Shown here: piece by piece, positions 19,473 to 28,162 of the stretch
Layout: each line of letters opens with the position of its first letter
Numbering within the stretch: the first letter of the stretch is position 1
Source of the DNA: Lacticaseibacillus sharpeae JCM 1186 = DSM 20505
Lineage (GTDB): Bacteria; Bacillota; Bacilli; Lactobacillales; Lactobacillaceae
Assembly (NCBI RefSeq): GCF_001436225.1
Contig: NZ_AYYO01000055.1
Span: 114,376-178,375 of the forward strand
Length of the DNA: 64,000 bases
Direction of reading: 5' to 3'
Program-made: the position numbers and the translations under genes
Notes under the pieces: model-generated
Told to the model about the DNA's origin: nothing
What the model saw: the letters and a program-made list of their open reading frames with translations, nothing else
The model's database searches: none

Positions 19473-21357
19473 CCCATTCATCCTCCGAATCCATCTGTTC
19501 ATATGGCAGGGAAATGTAGAACGTACTCCCCTTGCCTTCCTGCGAGTCGACCCAGATGCGGCCGCCCAGAGCTTCGACAACTTCCTTAGAAATCGCCAGT
19601 CCCAGACCGGTCCCACCTTGCTTGCGGCTACGAGCCTTGTCTACCCGGTAGAACCGGTCGAACACGTGGCTAATATCCTTGGCCGGAATCCCGAGCCCCT
19701 GGTCCGTAATCGACAGAATGACGTGATTGTGCGTTTCCAGCAGGCGAGCCGTGATGACCCCACCATCTGGCGAGTACTTGATGGCGTTGTTCATGATGTT
19801 GTCGACCACCTGGAGGAACTTATCCTGGTCAATCTCGACCCAGAGATCCCGCCGCGTGATTTCCCGGCGAATGGTGTAGTGCTTCTTCTCCTCTTCGCGC
19901 AGGTGCTTGGTTTCCCCCGTATGCTCGTTATCGGTCTTCAGCATCATGTCGAAGCGGTCCAGAATGTAGCTGAAGAACTCATTCATATTGACGGTTTCCA
20001 TGTCAATCTTCGTGGTCCCCGAGTCCAGGCGCGACAGTGCCAGCAGGTCGTTAATCATCCGAATCATGCGGTCGGTTTCTTCCGCCGTCACGTTGAGGAA
20101 CCGCGGTGCCAATTCCGGATCTTTCCACGCGCCGTCATTCAGTGCTTCAATGTAGGAGCGCACCGACGTCAGTGGCGTCCGCAGTTCGTGGGAAACGTTA
20201 GAAACAAATTGGCGCTGTTCCCGTTCACTCCGCTGCTGTTCGGTAACGTCATGCAGCACGGCGACAATCCCACTGATAAAGCCGGTTTCCCGCTGAATCA
20301 AGGAGAAGTCCGCGCGCAGAATCATTTCGTGGTGCTCTTCGGTTTCGAAGGTCAGCAGCAGTTCCTTCTGGTTCTCCAGCAGGTCGCGCAGGTTGTAGTC
20401 GTTACTAATCTTGAGCAGCTTCAGGATGGACATCCCAATGGCATCCTCGTCGCGAATGTTGAGGAAGTCCATCGCCGTTTCGTTGATGATGATGACGTTC
20501 CCGCGCCGGTCGGTGGCAATCACCCCGTCGGTCATGTGCGCCATCACGGAATCCAGTCGCCGGCGTTCGGCTTCACTGGCTTCTTGCGCCTCTTCCACGC
20601 GAACGGAGAGGTTGTTCACGGCCACAGCCAGTTGGCCCAGTTCGTCCTGCCCGTAGATCTTAACCTGCCCGGAGTAATCGCCGCGCGCCATCCGAATCGC
20701 CTGTTGCTTCATGGCGTCGATGGGCTGCGTTATTGCCCGGGAAATAACGATGGAAATAATCATGCTCAAAAAGCCCGCGAGCACCGAGGCAATCAGGAAA
20801 ATCCGGATGATGCTGTTCAGGTTATCGTACACGGAATCCATGCTGGCCTTGATGTAGATGGCCCCGATGACGTTGCTGTCGTCCCCGGTCGAGTTCGTGC
20901 TCTTGAGCGGAATCACCTTGGTGTAATTCGAGCTGCCCGAGGTGCCATCGTACGTGAAGCCTTCGTACGTCTGCCCCGTGTACAGGGTGTTCTTGACCTG
21001 ACTCACGGTACTCTTCTGACCCACGGCGTCCTGGGCGTTGACGTTACTGTCCCCGCGCACGGCGCCCTTCACGTCAACCACCTGGATGTCGGCCGAGTTG
21101 GCGATGCTGGATTCACTCAGCAGGTTACGAATATCGCTATTAGCGCTGCTCGTGTCCTTCTTCGCCAAATCGACGGCTAACTGGTCCTGAATGTAGTTTT
21201 CAATGGTGATACGGCTCTTAAAGCTATCGATGTTCTGTTGTTCCAATTGCTTGACGAAATAAGCCCCAATCAGTTCCACGGTAATGAGAACTAACAGGAC
21301 GAAAACAATCGCAATTTTGAAGTTGATAGATTGGAAGAACCGAATTTTCTTATTCAA
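19462..21357 (-). CDS. walK: WalK (VicK/YycG), essential cell-wall sensor histidine kinase
   Basis: 631 aa: transmembrane helix 1 (about 12-32), extracytoplasmic sensor, helix 2 (about 183-207), HAMP, PAS (about 265-375), HisKA with His390 in NVSHELRTP, and HATPase with NNAIKYSP, DQGLGIP and GTGLGLA. Full length and intact. The start is TTG at 21357 with GAGGT about six bases upstream. It phosphorylates WalR to control peptidoglycan hydrolases. A 13/14 match to the Noc site falls in the codons for ISRAI (20732-20745). Confidence 0.97.
   Translation of the reverse strand: MNKKIRFFQSINFKIAIVFVLLVLITVELIGAYFVKQLEQQNIDSFKSRITIENYIQDQLAVDLAKKDTSSANSDIRNLLSESSIANSADIQVVDVKGAVRGDSNVNAQDAVGQKSTVSQVKNTLYTGQTYEGFTYDGTSGSSNYTKVIPLKSTNSTGDDSNVIGAIYIKASMDSVYDNLNSIIRIFLIASVLAGFLSMIISIVISRAITQPIDAMKQQAIRMARGDYSGQVKIYGQDELGQLAVAVNNLSVRVEEAQEASEAERRRLDSVMAHMTDGVIATDRRGNVIIINETAMDFLNIRDEDAIGMSILKLLKISNDYNLRDLLENQKELLLTFETEEHHEMILRADFSLIQRETGFISGIVAVLHDVTEQQRSEREQRQFVSNVSHELRTPLTSVRSYIEALNDGAWKDPELAPRFLNVTAEETDRMIRMINDLLALSRLDSGTTKIDMETVNMNEFFSYILDRFDMMLKTDNEHTGETKHLREEEKKHYTIRREITRRDLWVEIDQDKFLQVVDNIMNNAIKYSPDGGVITARLLETHNHVILSITDQGLGIPAKDISHVFDRFYRVDKARSRKQGGTGLGLAISKEVVEALGGRIWVDSQEGKGSTFYISLPYEQMDSEDEWDEG
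20732..20745. promoter_or_regulatory. Noc-like site inside walK
   Basis: ATTGCCCGGGAAAT differs from the Noc consensus ATTTCCCGGGAAAT at one base. It falls in coding sequence and could be chance. Confidence 0.35.
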
Positions 21358-21489
21358 TCGTGTACCTCATCCGTTGAGCATTTTGACCGCACAAATTACG
21401 TGGCGTCGCGCATCGCAAACGCCGATAACATTAACAAAAACCCGGCTAACACTCCCCCGAACCTGGGGAATTGTTGTCCGGGCCACTGT

Positions 21490-22203
21490 TTACTTCTGAT
21501 CTGTTTCGGGGTTGCGCAGGTAATAGCCCACACCACGGCGGGTAATCAGCCATTCTGGTGTCGATGGGCTGTCTTCAATCTTCTCACGCAGCCGGCGCAC
21601 CGTGACGTCGACGGTCCGCACATCACCGAAGTAGTCATAACCCCAAACCGTCTGCAATAGGTGTTCACGGGTCATTACTTGGGTCAGGTGGCGCGCAAGG
21701 TAGTGGAGCAGTTCGAACTCACGGTGGGTCAGTTCAATGTTCACACCGCGCTTGGTGACGGTGTAGGCATCTGGGTGAATAACCAGATCGCCAATCGTGA
21801 GGTCCTGACTCGGCGTCGTTGCTTCGGCGACCTTCTCGGTGTCACTCCGACGCAGGTTGGCCTTCACGCGGGCAACCAATTCGCGGTTTGAGAACGGCTT
21901 GGTTACGTAGTCGTCAGCGCCCAGCTCCAGGCCCAGCACCTTGTCAATTTCGCTATCTTTGGCCGTCAGCATGATGATCGGCGTGTCGTTTTCCTTACGA
22001 ATCCGCCGCGCAACTTCAAGCCCGTCAATTTTTGGCAACATCAAATCGAGCAACACCAAATCGGGGTGCTCTTCGTTATACTGGCTCAGCGCTTCTTCAC
22101 CATCAAATGCGGTGACAACGGTGTAGCCTTCTTTATCGAGGTTAAATTTGACGATATCTGAAATAGGTTTCTCATCGTCAACAACGAGTATCTTCTTAGC
22201 CAT
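21490..22203 (-). CDS. walR: WalR (VicR/YycF), essential OmpR-type response regulator
   Basis: 237 aa: receiver domain with acidic DDE (9-11) and phospho-acceptor Asp53 (LLDLMLP), and a winged-helix DNA-binding domain ([24 protein letters not shown]). Start ATG 22203 has GGAGGG eight bases upstream. First gene of the walRK operon, with a strong promoter just upstream. Confidence 0.97.
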   Translation of the reverse strand: MAKKILVVDDEKPISDIVKFNLDKEGYTVVTAFDGEEALSQYNEEHPDLVLLDLMLPKIDGLEVARRIRKENDTPIIMLTAKDSEIDKVLGLELGADDYVTKPFSNRELVARVKANLRRSDTEKVAEATTPSQDLTIGDLVIHPDAYTVTKRGVNIELTHREFELLHYLARHLTQVMTREHLLQTVWGYDYFGDVRTVDVTVRRLREKIEDSPSTPEWLITRRGVGYYLRNPETDQK

Positions 22204-22237
22204 ACTTTTCCCTCCATGTCGTGGGGTTCCATGGACT

Positions 22238-22266
22238 ATTATACTTGTTAACGCGACGACTAGCAA
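22238..22266 (-). promoter_or_regulatory. Promoter of the walRK operon
   Basis: Minus strand: TTGCTA (22261-22266), 17-base spacer, TATAAT (22238-22243), ending about 35 bases before walR. Upstream TTGTGAC (22299-22305) faces GTCACAA (22316-22322), a 7-bp inverted repeat overlapping the end of the abi gene. Confidence 0.75.
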
Positions 22267-22312
22267 AGAAATGGTTTACATTGGCTTAAACTGGGGCATT
22301 GTGACGGATGAT

Positions 22313-23254
22313 TTAGTCACAAACTTCTTCCGTGTCGTAATATTCTCTTTTGATTAGAACACTAATCGCTGCTTTATTCGCAAAACCTAGCATGTGCGCA
22401 ATTCCATCGTCATCGCCAATAATTTTCTTGAGTGAATCCTCAATATTACCAAACTTATACCTTGAGTTAACGTGATTCATAAGGTGTTTTAAAATCAAAA
22501 CTGCAATTGCCACACCATTAGCATAGCCACCCTGAACTGGTAAAATGCACGTGCGATACTCGGATGGTGGTAATGGCTTGGTTATCAGCCGAATGTCAAT
22601 TAAGTCACTATTGTGGACACAAACATTACGAATGAAATTCATACATTTAATCCAAGAAACCAATTCAGTAGGACTGCAAGCAAAACTATTTGCTAGCCGT
22701 TTTAAATTCGCAGGTGCCATTGCTTCCACAAGGTGCACCGTATCGCCGAATGTCAGAGAATCGACCATTGTCCATACAGTTGGAAATCCATCATTATTCA
22801 AGTTTTGTCGTTGGCGCAAATCTGGCAGATTACTCCGTTTTATCTTCTTCAACAAATTACTTTTGAAAAAATACTGATTCTTTTCAACCTGAAACTTCGG
22901 AATCTCCCGATTAACCCAGTTGTTAAACTCTAGATAGCCAAATGCACCGTATTTTTGACCCAGCTGTGAAGCAACAGCATTGTTCAATCGCACTTCAACA
23001 TCTTCAATCGCATGAAGCATAAAAATACGGAAGTTTTTGTCCTGGTAGTAGCGATTTAATAGTGCTTTGAACGAGAGATTTTTATAAGTTTCCGATTCAG
23101 AATCAAAAAAAGGATACGCAAACTCTTTAAGCTTGTAGTATCCAATTTCTTGAATTTTATTCGCGTCTCTAACTTTAGTGTCGCGCGGAAACGTAATTCC
23201 TCGTTCCGCAAAACGAGCTCGTTGTTGCTCAGGCGTTAGTTGCTTTGGAACCAT
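22313..23254 (-). CDS. Abi_2 (AbiD/AbiF-type) abortive infection protein
   Basis: 313 aa. The family pattern is clear: PKQLTPEQQRARFAERGI, the IGYYKLKEFAYPF motif near residue 38, then a helical body ending in a HEPN-type RNase motif, Arg209-N-V-C-V-His214 (FIRNVCVHNSDLID). HEPN RNases of this class shut down growth after phage infection, so it is a likely toxin or effector. The coding sequence is distinctly richer in A/T than its neighbours, a sign of transfer. The start MVPKQL (ATG 23254) has GGGTGG upstream. A structured RNA with its own promoter lies immediately upstream (23281-23344). Confidence 0.85.
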   Translation of the reverse strand: MVPKQLTPEQQRARFAERGITFPRDTKVRDANKIQEIGYYKLKEFAYPFFDSESETYKNLSFKALLNRYYQDKNFRIFMLHAIEDVEVRLNNAVASQLGQKYGAFGYLEFNNWVNREIPKFQVEKNQYFFKSNLLKKIKRSNLPDLRQRQNLNNDGFPTVWTMVDSLTFGDTVHLVEAMAPANLKRLANSFACSPTELVSWIKCMNFIRNVCVHNSDLIDIRLITKPLPPSEYRTCILPVQGGYANGVAIAVLILKHLMNHVNSRYKFGNIEDSLKKIIGDDDGIAHMLGFANKAAISVLIKREYYDTEEVCD

Positions 23255-23280
23255 AATTACCACCCACATCACTTAGAGTT

Positions 23281-23344
23281 AAAAAAACCCTCGTTCTTCA
23301 GGACGTACCTGCCGCAGATGCGGAAACGAGGGGATTGACTTCTT
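23281..23344 (-). ncRNA. Short structured RNA upstream of the Abi_2 gene
   Basis: On the minus strand a strong promoter (TTGACG at 23373-23378, 16-base spacer, TATAAT at 23351-23356) is followed about 7 bases later by a compact RNA: CCCTCGTT (from 23332 down) pairs with AACGAGGG (ending at 23288), enclosing two hairpins (CCGC-ATCT-GCGG and CAGG-TACGT-CCTG), and ends in seven T. The transcript would be about 64 nt and stop about 30 bases before the abi gene. It might be an antitoxin-like or guide RNA for the HEPN protein, or an attenuator. Confidence 0.6.
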
Positions 23345-23350
23345 ACTCGT

Positions 23351-23378
23351 ATTATAACGCTCATCAGCTGACCGTCAA
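23351..23378 (-). promoter_or_regulatory. Promoter of the Abi-associated RNA
   Basis: TTGACG-16-TATAAT on the minus strand, one of the closest matches to consensus in the window. Confidence 0.8.
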
Positions 23379-23421
23379 CATACTAGATATGCTCGTTACT
23401 AACCAAGATATTGTATATGAG

Positions 23422-23772
23422 CTACCGGCCAAACCAAATCGGCAGCATGAACGCCGCCGTCCCCGCGCCCCGATTGATATTGTCCCGCATCGTTGGCGCA
23501 CGGTGCACCGCTAAATACAGCGGCTTGAGGTACGCGGGCAACCCAATTCCGCCAGCCAATATCTGAAACCGCAACAGCTCGTCCAGGTGGGCACACACTG
23601 CGGCCACATCAACATCCTGCTTGTTCCACAACTGCCGGGCCACGTCCATGAGCTCCGTGCGAAATGCCGGTTCCAAAACGACTTTCTGGTCATTGAGCAC
23701 CGCACCCAGCAGCTGCAACAGTTGCGCTTGTGTAGGCAACGGCGCACTCTTTTTCCCCTTAGTTTTTGCCAT
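23422..23772 (-). CDS. Small helical protein, possibly bacteriocin immunity-like
   Basis: 116 aa with a basic N-terminus (MAKTKGKKSAP) followed by predicted helices (LLQLLGAVLND, AAVCAHLDELLRFQ) and GLPAYLKPLYLAV. The pattern resembles the four-helix enterocin A immunity family, but the match is weak and no bacteriocin gene is near. GGAGGGG precedes ATG 23772. The mannose PTS next door is the usual receptor of class IIa bacteriocins, which makes the idea attractive but unproven. Confidence 0.7.
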   Translation of the reverse strand: MAKTKGKKSAPLPTQAQLLQLLGAVLNDQKVVLEPAFRTELMDVARQLWNKQDVDVAAVCAHLDELLRFQILAGGIGLPAYLKPLYLAVHRAPTMRDNINRGAGTAAFMLPIWFGR

Positions 23773-23819
23773 CCTTACCCCTCCAATTGGCATCAGTATA
23801 ACACGACCGTTAACGTGGG

Positions 23820-23867
23820 CAAATAAAAAGCGTGCAGCGCCGGCAATGCCGACTGCTACACGCTTTT
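23820..23867 (-). terminator. Terminator after the DUF956 gene
   Basis: Minus-strand stem AAAAGCGTG / CACGCTTTT with inner pairing, followed by TTTATTT. Confidence 0.8.
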
Positions 23868-23872
23868 GCACG

Positions 23873-24259
23873 CTACTTCTTGTGCGTAATCTTACGCCAC
23901 AAGCTCTGCACCCCACGGGAGAGCACCTGGAAGAAACTCAACGACCAGAGGATATGGTCGGCTGGGATGTACTCACGGATTGCCCGCAGCGCCCGGTGTG
24001 GCTCCTTGGTCGCAAACGAGTAATCCACGCCCTTCGTCGTCCGAATCGCAAAACGCGGAATCTTCCGCCCCTTGAACAACTTAGAAGCAATGACGTAATC
24101 GACAGCTTCCCATGGAATTTGAATGTTCCGGTTAACGTCACGATCGTCATAGAACTCGAATGCGTGATCACCAATCATAATGTGACCGTACGAACCCAGG
24201 CCCATGAATGACGTGGCTTTCTCCGTGAAATCTACCTTCGTGTTGAGTGATTCAACCAT
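23873..24259 (-). CDS. DUF956 protein of the mannose PTS operon (ManO-like)
   Basis: 128 aa from ATG 24259, which has AGGAGG nine bases upstream. The sequence (VDFTEKATSFMGLGSYGHIMIGDHAFEFYDD) is typical of DUF956, a family almost always encoded after manLMN in lactic acid bacteria; its role in PTS regulation is not well defined. A hairpin separates it from manN, so it is probably expressed at a lower level by readthrough. Confidence 0.88.
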   Translation of the reverse strand: MVESLNTKVDFTEKATSFMGLGSYGHIMIGDHAFEFYDDRDVNRNIQIPWEAVDYVIASKLFKGRKIPRFAIRTTKGVDYSFATKEPHRALRAIREYIPADHILWSLSFFQVLSRGVQSLWRKITHKK

Positions 24260-24311
24260 TACTGCAACCTCCTGCAAATCTTAATGCTCTGAGTATACGC
24301 GTGTCGAAAAC

Positions 24312-24341
24312 AAAAGCCCAGACAACTGGTGTCTGGACTTT
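24312..24341 (-). terminator. Hairpin between manN and the DUF956 gene
   Basis: Minus-strand AGTCCAGACA pairs with TGTCTGGGCTTT around a 5-base loop, followed by TTTTGTTTTC. Probably a partial terminator inside the operon. Confidence 0.65.
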
Positions 24342-24376
24342 CATTCGTCATGTTTAATCTAATGTTAAACCACGAA

Positions 24377-25288
24377 TTACATAAGGTGAATAACGTGGAA
24401 TACAACACCGACTACGAAGAGGCCCAGGATAACAACGATTGGGGAAACCTTCTTCTTAAGGAGCCACATGCAGAACAAGGTAAGAAGCAGAGCAGCAAGA
24501 CCAGGAATCAGAGAGTCCAAGTTCTGCTGAAGAGTAGTAACCTTGGTCTGGTCAAGGGACATACCAGAAGCCTGTTCGGACAGAGCTTCCTTGATGCCGG
24601 CAGCACCCTTTGGCAGCTTGTCCCAGTCGATGTAAGCACCAGCAGACTGCTTGATGGATGATACGACTGGCGTGAACTTAACAGATACCCAACGGTTAAC
24701 CAGGGAACCAAGGATGAACATACCAAGAATGGAAGCACCCTTTGTTACGCTCTGGAGCAAACCACCGGAGAGGTCTTCGGTAATCTTGGAACCAGCCTTG
24801 TAGCCGAATTCCTGTGTGTACCACATGAAGGCCATACGGATGATGTTCCATGCTACGAAGAAGATGATTGGGCCAAGGATGCTACCGGTCAAAGCCAGGG
24901 AAGCACCAAGAGCACCAAGGATAGGACGTACAGTGAACCAGAAGACAGGGTCACCAACACCGGCCAGAGGGCCCATCATACCAACCTTAACACCCTGAAT
25001 CGCAACGTCGTCGATTGGGGCACCATTTGCACGTTCTTCTTCAAGAGCGAGCACAACACCAGTAACTGGTGAGGAAACGTAAGGGTGAGTGTTGTAGAAT
25101 TCCATGTGCCGCTTCAAAGCAGCAATCTGGTCATCCTTGTTGGTGTAAAGCTTCTTGATTGCTGGAATCAGGGAGTAGCACCAGCCACCGTTCTGCATAC
25201 GTTCGTAGTTCCAAGAACCCTGCAGGAATTGTGAACGCCACCATACGTGAATACGGTCACTCTTTGTCAAACGAATATTTTCAGCCAT
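24377..25288 (-). CDS. manN: Mannose-family PTS, IID component
   Basis: 303 aa integral membrane subunit that with IIC forms the mannose/glucose channel. Start MAENIRLTKSDR (ATG 25288) with GGAGGG upstream. Cytoplasmic N-terminal region with RSQFLQGSWNYERMQNGGW, then membrane segments toward the C-terminus (PIVVILGLFVVGVVFHVI). 17 bases after manM. Confidence 0.95.
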   Translation of the reverse strand: MAENIRLTKSDRIHVWWRSQFLQGSWNYERMQNGGWCYSLIPAIKKLYTNKDDQIAALKRHMEFYNTHPYVSSPVTGVVLALEEERANGAPIDDVAIQGVKVGMMGPLAGVGDPVFWFTVRPILGALGASLALTGSILGPIIFFVAWNIIRMAFMWYTQEFGYKAGSKITEDLSGGLLQSVTKGASILGMFILGSLVNRWVSVKFTPVVSSIKQSAGAYIDWDKLPKGAAGIKEALSEQASGMSLDQTKVTTLQQNLDSLIPGLAALLLTLFCMWLLKKKVSPIVVILGLFVVGVVFHVIHLM

Positions 25289-25305
25289 AGTTTTCACCCT
25301 CCTTC

Positions 25306-26109
25306 CTAATATTGATCAATGATGTCGCCGACGGGGTCGCCCGCGTTAGCAACAGCACCTGTGGATGCACCGGACTTGGAAAGTGTCAGGTAGATAAGAG
25401 CCAGAGCGATACCAATTGTCCCAAGGGCAATCAGGGTCAGCTGACTGATAGTAGCGAGCACGAAACCAAGAGCGAAGAATGGCCACATTTCACGAGTTGC
25501 CATCATGTTGATAACCATGGCGTAACCAACGGCCACAACCATACCACCACCGATACCAAGACCATCGGTGAGCCATGCAGGCATCTGTTCAAGCAGAGCC
25601 TTCACTGGGTCAGCACCGATTGCAAGGATCAGGCCTGCAGGGATAGCAATACGTACACCCTGCATGCAGATAGCAACAATCTGCCAGAAATCAATTGCAC
25701 GGAAGTTACCCTTTGCAGCAGCACCGTCCATGATGTGAACGATAGCGGTAGCAAGAGTACGAACAATGGTCGTCAGCAGCAAACCAGCGATAGCCAGTGG
25801 AACTGCCAGTGCGATAGCGGCGTTGATACCGTCCTTACCCTGACCACCCAGGACAAGAATAATTGCAGAAGCAACAGATGCAAGAGCGGCGTCAGGAGCA
25901 ACAGCGGCACCGATGTTTGCCCAACCAAGAGCAATCATCTGCAAGCTACCACCGAGAATGATGCAAGGGCCAAGCTGGCCGGTGACCAAACCAATCAATG
26001 TACATGCAACCAGTGGCTGGTGGAATTCGAATTCGTCCAGAATCCCTTCAATACCAGCGAGGAATGCAACTACAATGACCAGAATGATTTGAATAGCGTT
26101 TAAAGACAT
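25306..26109 (-). CDS. manM: Mannose-family PTS, IIC component
   Basis: 267 aa, highly hydrophobic, starting MSLNAIQIILVIVVAFLAGIEG with GGAGGAT before the ATG. Carries the sugar-binding part of the channel. The strongly biased codon use of this operon (AAC, CCA, GGT, GTT) differs from the rest of the window and suggests high expression. Confidence 0.95.
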   Translation of the reverse strand: MSLNAIQIILVIVVAFLAGIEGILDEFEFHQPLVACTLIGLVTGQLGPCIILGGSLQMIALGWANIGAAVAPDAALASVASAIILVLGGQGKDGINAAIALAVPLAIAGLLLTTIVRTLATAIVHIMDGAAAKGNFRAIDFWQIVAICMQGVRIAIPAGLILAIGADPVKALLEQMPAWLTDGLGIGGGMVVAVGYAMVINMMATREMWPFFALGFVLATISQLTLIALGTIGIALALIYLTLSKSGASTGAVANAGDPVGDIIDQY

Positions 26110-26143
26110 TACGTATCCTCCATTCCGAGAGAAAAATTACAAG

Positions 26144-27115
26144 TTACTTGTTCTTAAGTTCTGCTTCAGCCTTGGCCATGATGTTGTCCAGGTTGTCCTT
26201 GGAGTCAGCAGGAACCTTACGAACGTCCATCTCAACGCCCTCTTTTTCAAGAGCACGGTAAGTGTCAATGTCGTTCTGGTCAAAAGCCAAAACCTTGTTA
26301 GGCTGAGCTTTACCAGCAGAGTGAGCCATTGAACCAACGTTCAGGGTCTTGATAGGAACCCCACCATCGATAGCGCGCTTGGCATCTTGTGGTGTTTCGA
26401 ATAATAGCAGTGCGCGTTCGCCACCGAAGTGTTTGTCGTCCTTAGCGATCTTAATCATCTGATCGATAGGGATAACGTGAGCCTTGACACCGGCAGGAGC
26501 AGCTTCCTTGATGAGGGTAGAACGCATGTTGTCCTTCGCAACGTTGTCAGAAACAACGATGATACGCGTAGGGTTAACGCTCTTACTCCAGGCAGTAGCA
26601 ACCTGACCGTGCAGCAGACGGGAGTCGATACGTGCAAGGACGTATTCGAGTTTCCCAGGCTTGGTACCCGTACTTGATGCTTCTGCAGGAGCTGCAGCAG
26701 CCTTTGGAGCGGGTTCCAGAGATTCAGGCTTAATCTTAACGCCGTCACGTCCAGCTTCAACAATGTGAGCAGCCAGTTCGTGAGCAGATTCAGTAGAAAG
26801 CCGTGCGCCGTATGCTTCAATGAGCATTGGCAAGTTCAGACCAGTAACAATGGCCCACTTGTCCTTGTGTTCCTCGAAGATGTTGTTCGACTGGTTGAAT
26901 GGGGAGCCTCCCCAAAGGTCAACCAGGAAGAGAACTTCATCATCAGGATCAAACTTGGCAATTGCTGCTTCCAAGTGTGCCTTCAGGTCATCTGGACCTT
27001 CGTTTGGCATGAAGGTTACTGCTTCAACCTTGTCCTGCTCACCGAAGATCATCTGACCGGACTGCTTGATGCCTGCAGCAAATTCGCCGTGACTGGCAAG
27101 AATGATTCCGACCAT
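26144..27115 (-). CDS. manL: Mannose-family PTS, fused IIA-IIB component
   Basis: 323 aa: IIA domain with phospho-His9 (ILASHGEF), a Pro/Ala-rich linker (about 134-152), and IIB domain with phospho-His169 (IDSRLLHGQ). It passes phosphate from HPr to the sugar and in many Firmicutes also signals to catabolite control. First gene of the operon; ATG 27115 with AGGAGGCG upstream. Confidence 0.96.
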   Translation of the reverse strand: MVGIILASHGEFAAGIKQSGQMIFGEQDKVEAVTFMPNEGPDDLKAHLEAAIAKFDPDDEVLFLVDLWGGSPFNQSNNIFEEHKDKWAIVTGLNLPMLIEAYGARLSTESAHELAAHIVEAGRDGVKIKPESLEPAPKAAAAPAEASSTGTKPGKLEYVLARIDSRLLHGQVATAWSKSVNPTRIIVVSDNVAKDNMRSTLIKEAAPAGVKAHVIPIDQMIKIAKDDKHFGGERALLLFETPQDAKRAIDGGVPIKTLNVGSMAHSAGKAQPNKVLAFDQNDIDTYRALEKEGVEMDVRKVPADSKDNLDNIMAKAEAELKNK

Positions 27116-27161
27116 TATGTCGCCTCCTAAATTATTTTAGAAATTCCCCCGCTACTTCCGT

Positions 27162-27175
27162 TTGAACCGGTTCAA
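27162..27175. promoter_or_regulatory. Palindrome upstream of manL
   Basis: TTGAACCGGTTCAA is a perfect 14-bp palindrome about 47 bases before the manL start, with a second near-palindrome AACGCAATGCGTT directly beside it (27174-27186). It has a LacI/CcpA-like CG centre but is not a standard cre. I found no convincing sigma-54 promoter upstream. Confidence 0.4.
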
Positions 27176-27189
27176 CGCAATGCGTTCGT

Positions 27190-27800
27190 TCGGCGGAGGA
27201 AATGGAAGGGGTTTTCTTAACATGGATAAGTATGCCTAGCCAGCCATATTTTTGCAAGCCCTTTCTTGCGACATTTTTTTGGGTTTTCATGAAAGGTTTG
27301 AACTAACGGGGCTAACCAGTCTTAAAAAAATTTCAACTTTTTTTCACATTTGCATTTATTGGGCTGTTTTAAGTTGTTCGTTCCCAAAAAGTTTAGGCGT
27401 ACCCTTAAATTAGTTTTAGGCACGGCTAAAAATCAACCATGTGCGCAGTCTAATGCGCTTAGCCACGGTTATTTACGCCGAAAATATTCGTATATACAAT
27501 ATGTTGTGGTTGTTCGTTATGAACACACCGACGATGATTTTAGGCTAGACCAATGTGTAAAGATTGAATTATTCATTTTCAATACATCAATGAATTTATA
27601 GCATTTGGTTTTCATTGCCGGTATACCAGCCAGAATAAGGCCTGTCCGGTATACAAAATAACAAAAGTCGCAGTTTTTTGCCCGTTGTTATTTTGCGTTG
27701 GGTCTTTACCCGATTCCGTCCTTGGCCCCAAGGCATGCTTGCACTTTGCCTGAGTAATATTCAACAATAATTATCGGCACCGATTGTTGCGTATTTGCAC
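27190..27800. other. Gene-free AT-rich stretch
   Basis: No credible gene on either strand: the 83-codon frame at 27350-27601 has no ribosome binding site. It holds poly-T/poly-A tracts and a direct repeat CCGGTATAC at 27618-27626 and 27646-27654. The manL promoter must be in its left part. Confidence 0.5.
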
Positions 27801-27806
27801 ATTCAC

Positions 27807-27835
27807 TTGCACCACCCCACCTTTTGGGGTATTAT
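27807..27835 (+). promoter_or_regulatory. Promoter of the lysine riboswitch transcript
   Basis: TTGCAC, 17-base spacer, TATTAT, with transcription expected near 27842, just before the aptamer. Confidence 0.75.
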
Positions 27836-27861
27836 CTGTAACCATAGATGAATACAAGAAA

Positions 27862-28026
27862 TAGAGGTCGCGGGTGCGACAACAGCTGACGAGTGGCGGA
27901 CACTTTGACTCAGCCTTTAAGCAAACCCGCCGAAACGGTAACATGCCGTACATGTTGCACGTTGGGCCAGATGGGGAAACCTTCTGGACTGTCTCGGTAG
28001 CTACCAGGCTACTGAGGAGCGCTATA
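27862..28026 (+). promoter_or_regulatory. Lysine riboswitch (L box) aptamer
   Basis: The conserved L-box pieces are present in order: ATAGAGGTCGCG at the 5' end, AAACCCGCCGAAA in the middle, then GTTGGGCCAGATGGGGAAAC, CTGGACTGTC, and the closing GAGGAGCGCTAT that pairs back to the 5' end. It is followed by a clear terminator. With lysine bound, the aptamer should favour termination and turn off the transporter downstream. Confidence 0.88.
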
Positions 28027-28061
28027 TGGTTGGTTTTACGTACGTAGAATTGATTAATTGG

Positions 28062-28091
28062 GGCCTCGGATTAACGTCCGGGGCCTTTTTT
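28062..28091 (+). terminator. Riboswitch-controlled terminator
   Basis: GGCCTCGGA pairs with TCCGGGGCC (one G-U) around a short loop and is followed by TTTTTT; it lies 36 bases after the L box. Confidence 0.85.
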
Positions 28092-28162
28092 ACCTGCTGC
28101 TCTATTTCTCCAATATCAACTACACATGCAAAGACGCATGCGCATATATAGGAGGAAATACG

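Noticed and set aside
19282..21180. A 632-codon open frame on the plus strand opposite walK and yycH
   Set aside because: It is antisense to two clearly recognised genes, has no family signature, and arises from GC-rich codon use in the opposite frame.
27240..27300. Sigma-54 promoter upstream of manL
   Set aside because: TTGC elements are present but no GG lies at the required distance for a -24/-12 promoter.
27350..27601. 83-codon plus-strand frame in the manL upstream gap
   Set aside because: No ribosome binding site or family similarity; AT-rich non-coding composition.
28058..28162. Upstream extension of the lysine transporter gene
   Set aside because: It would be translated through the riboswitch terminator and would bury the signal peptide; ATG 28163 has a proper ribosome binding site.
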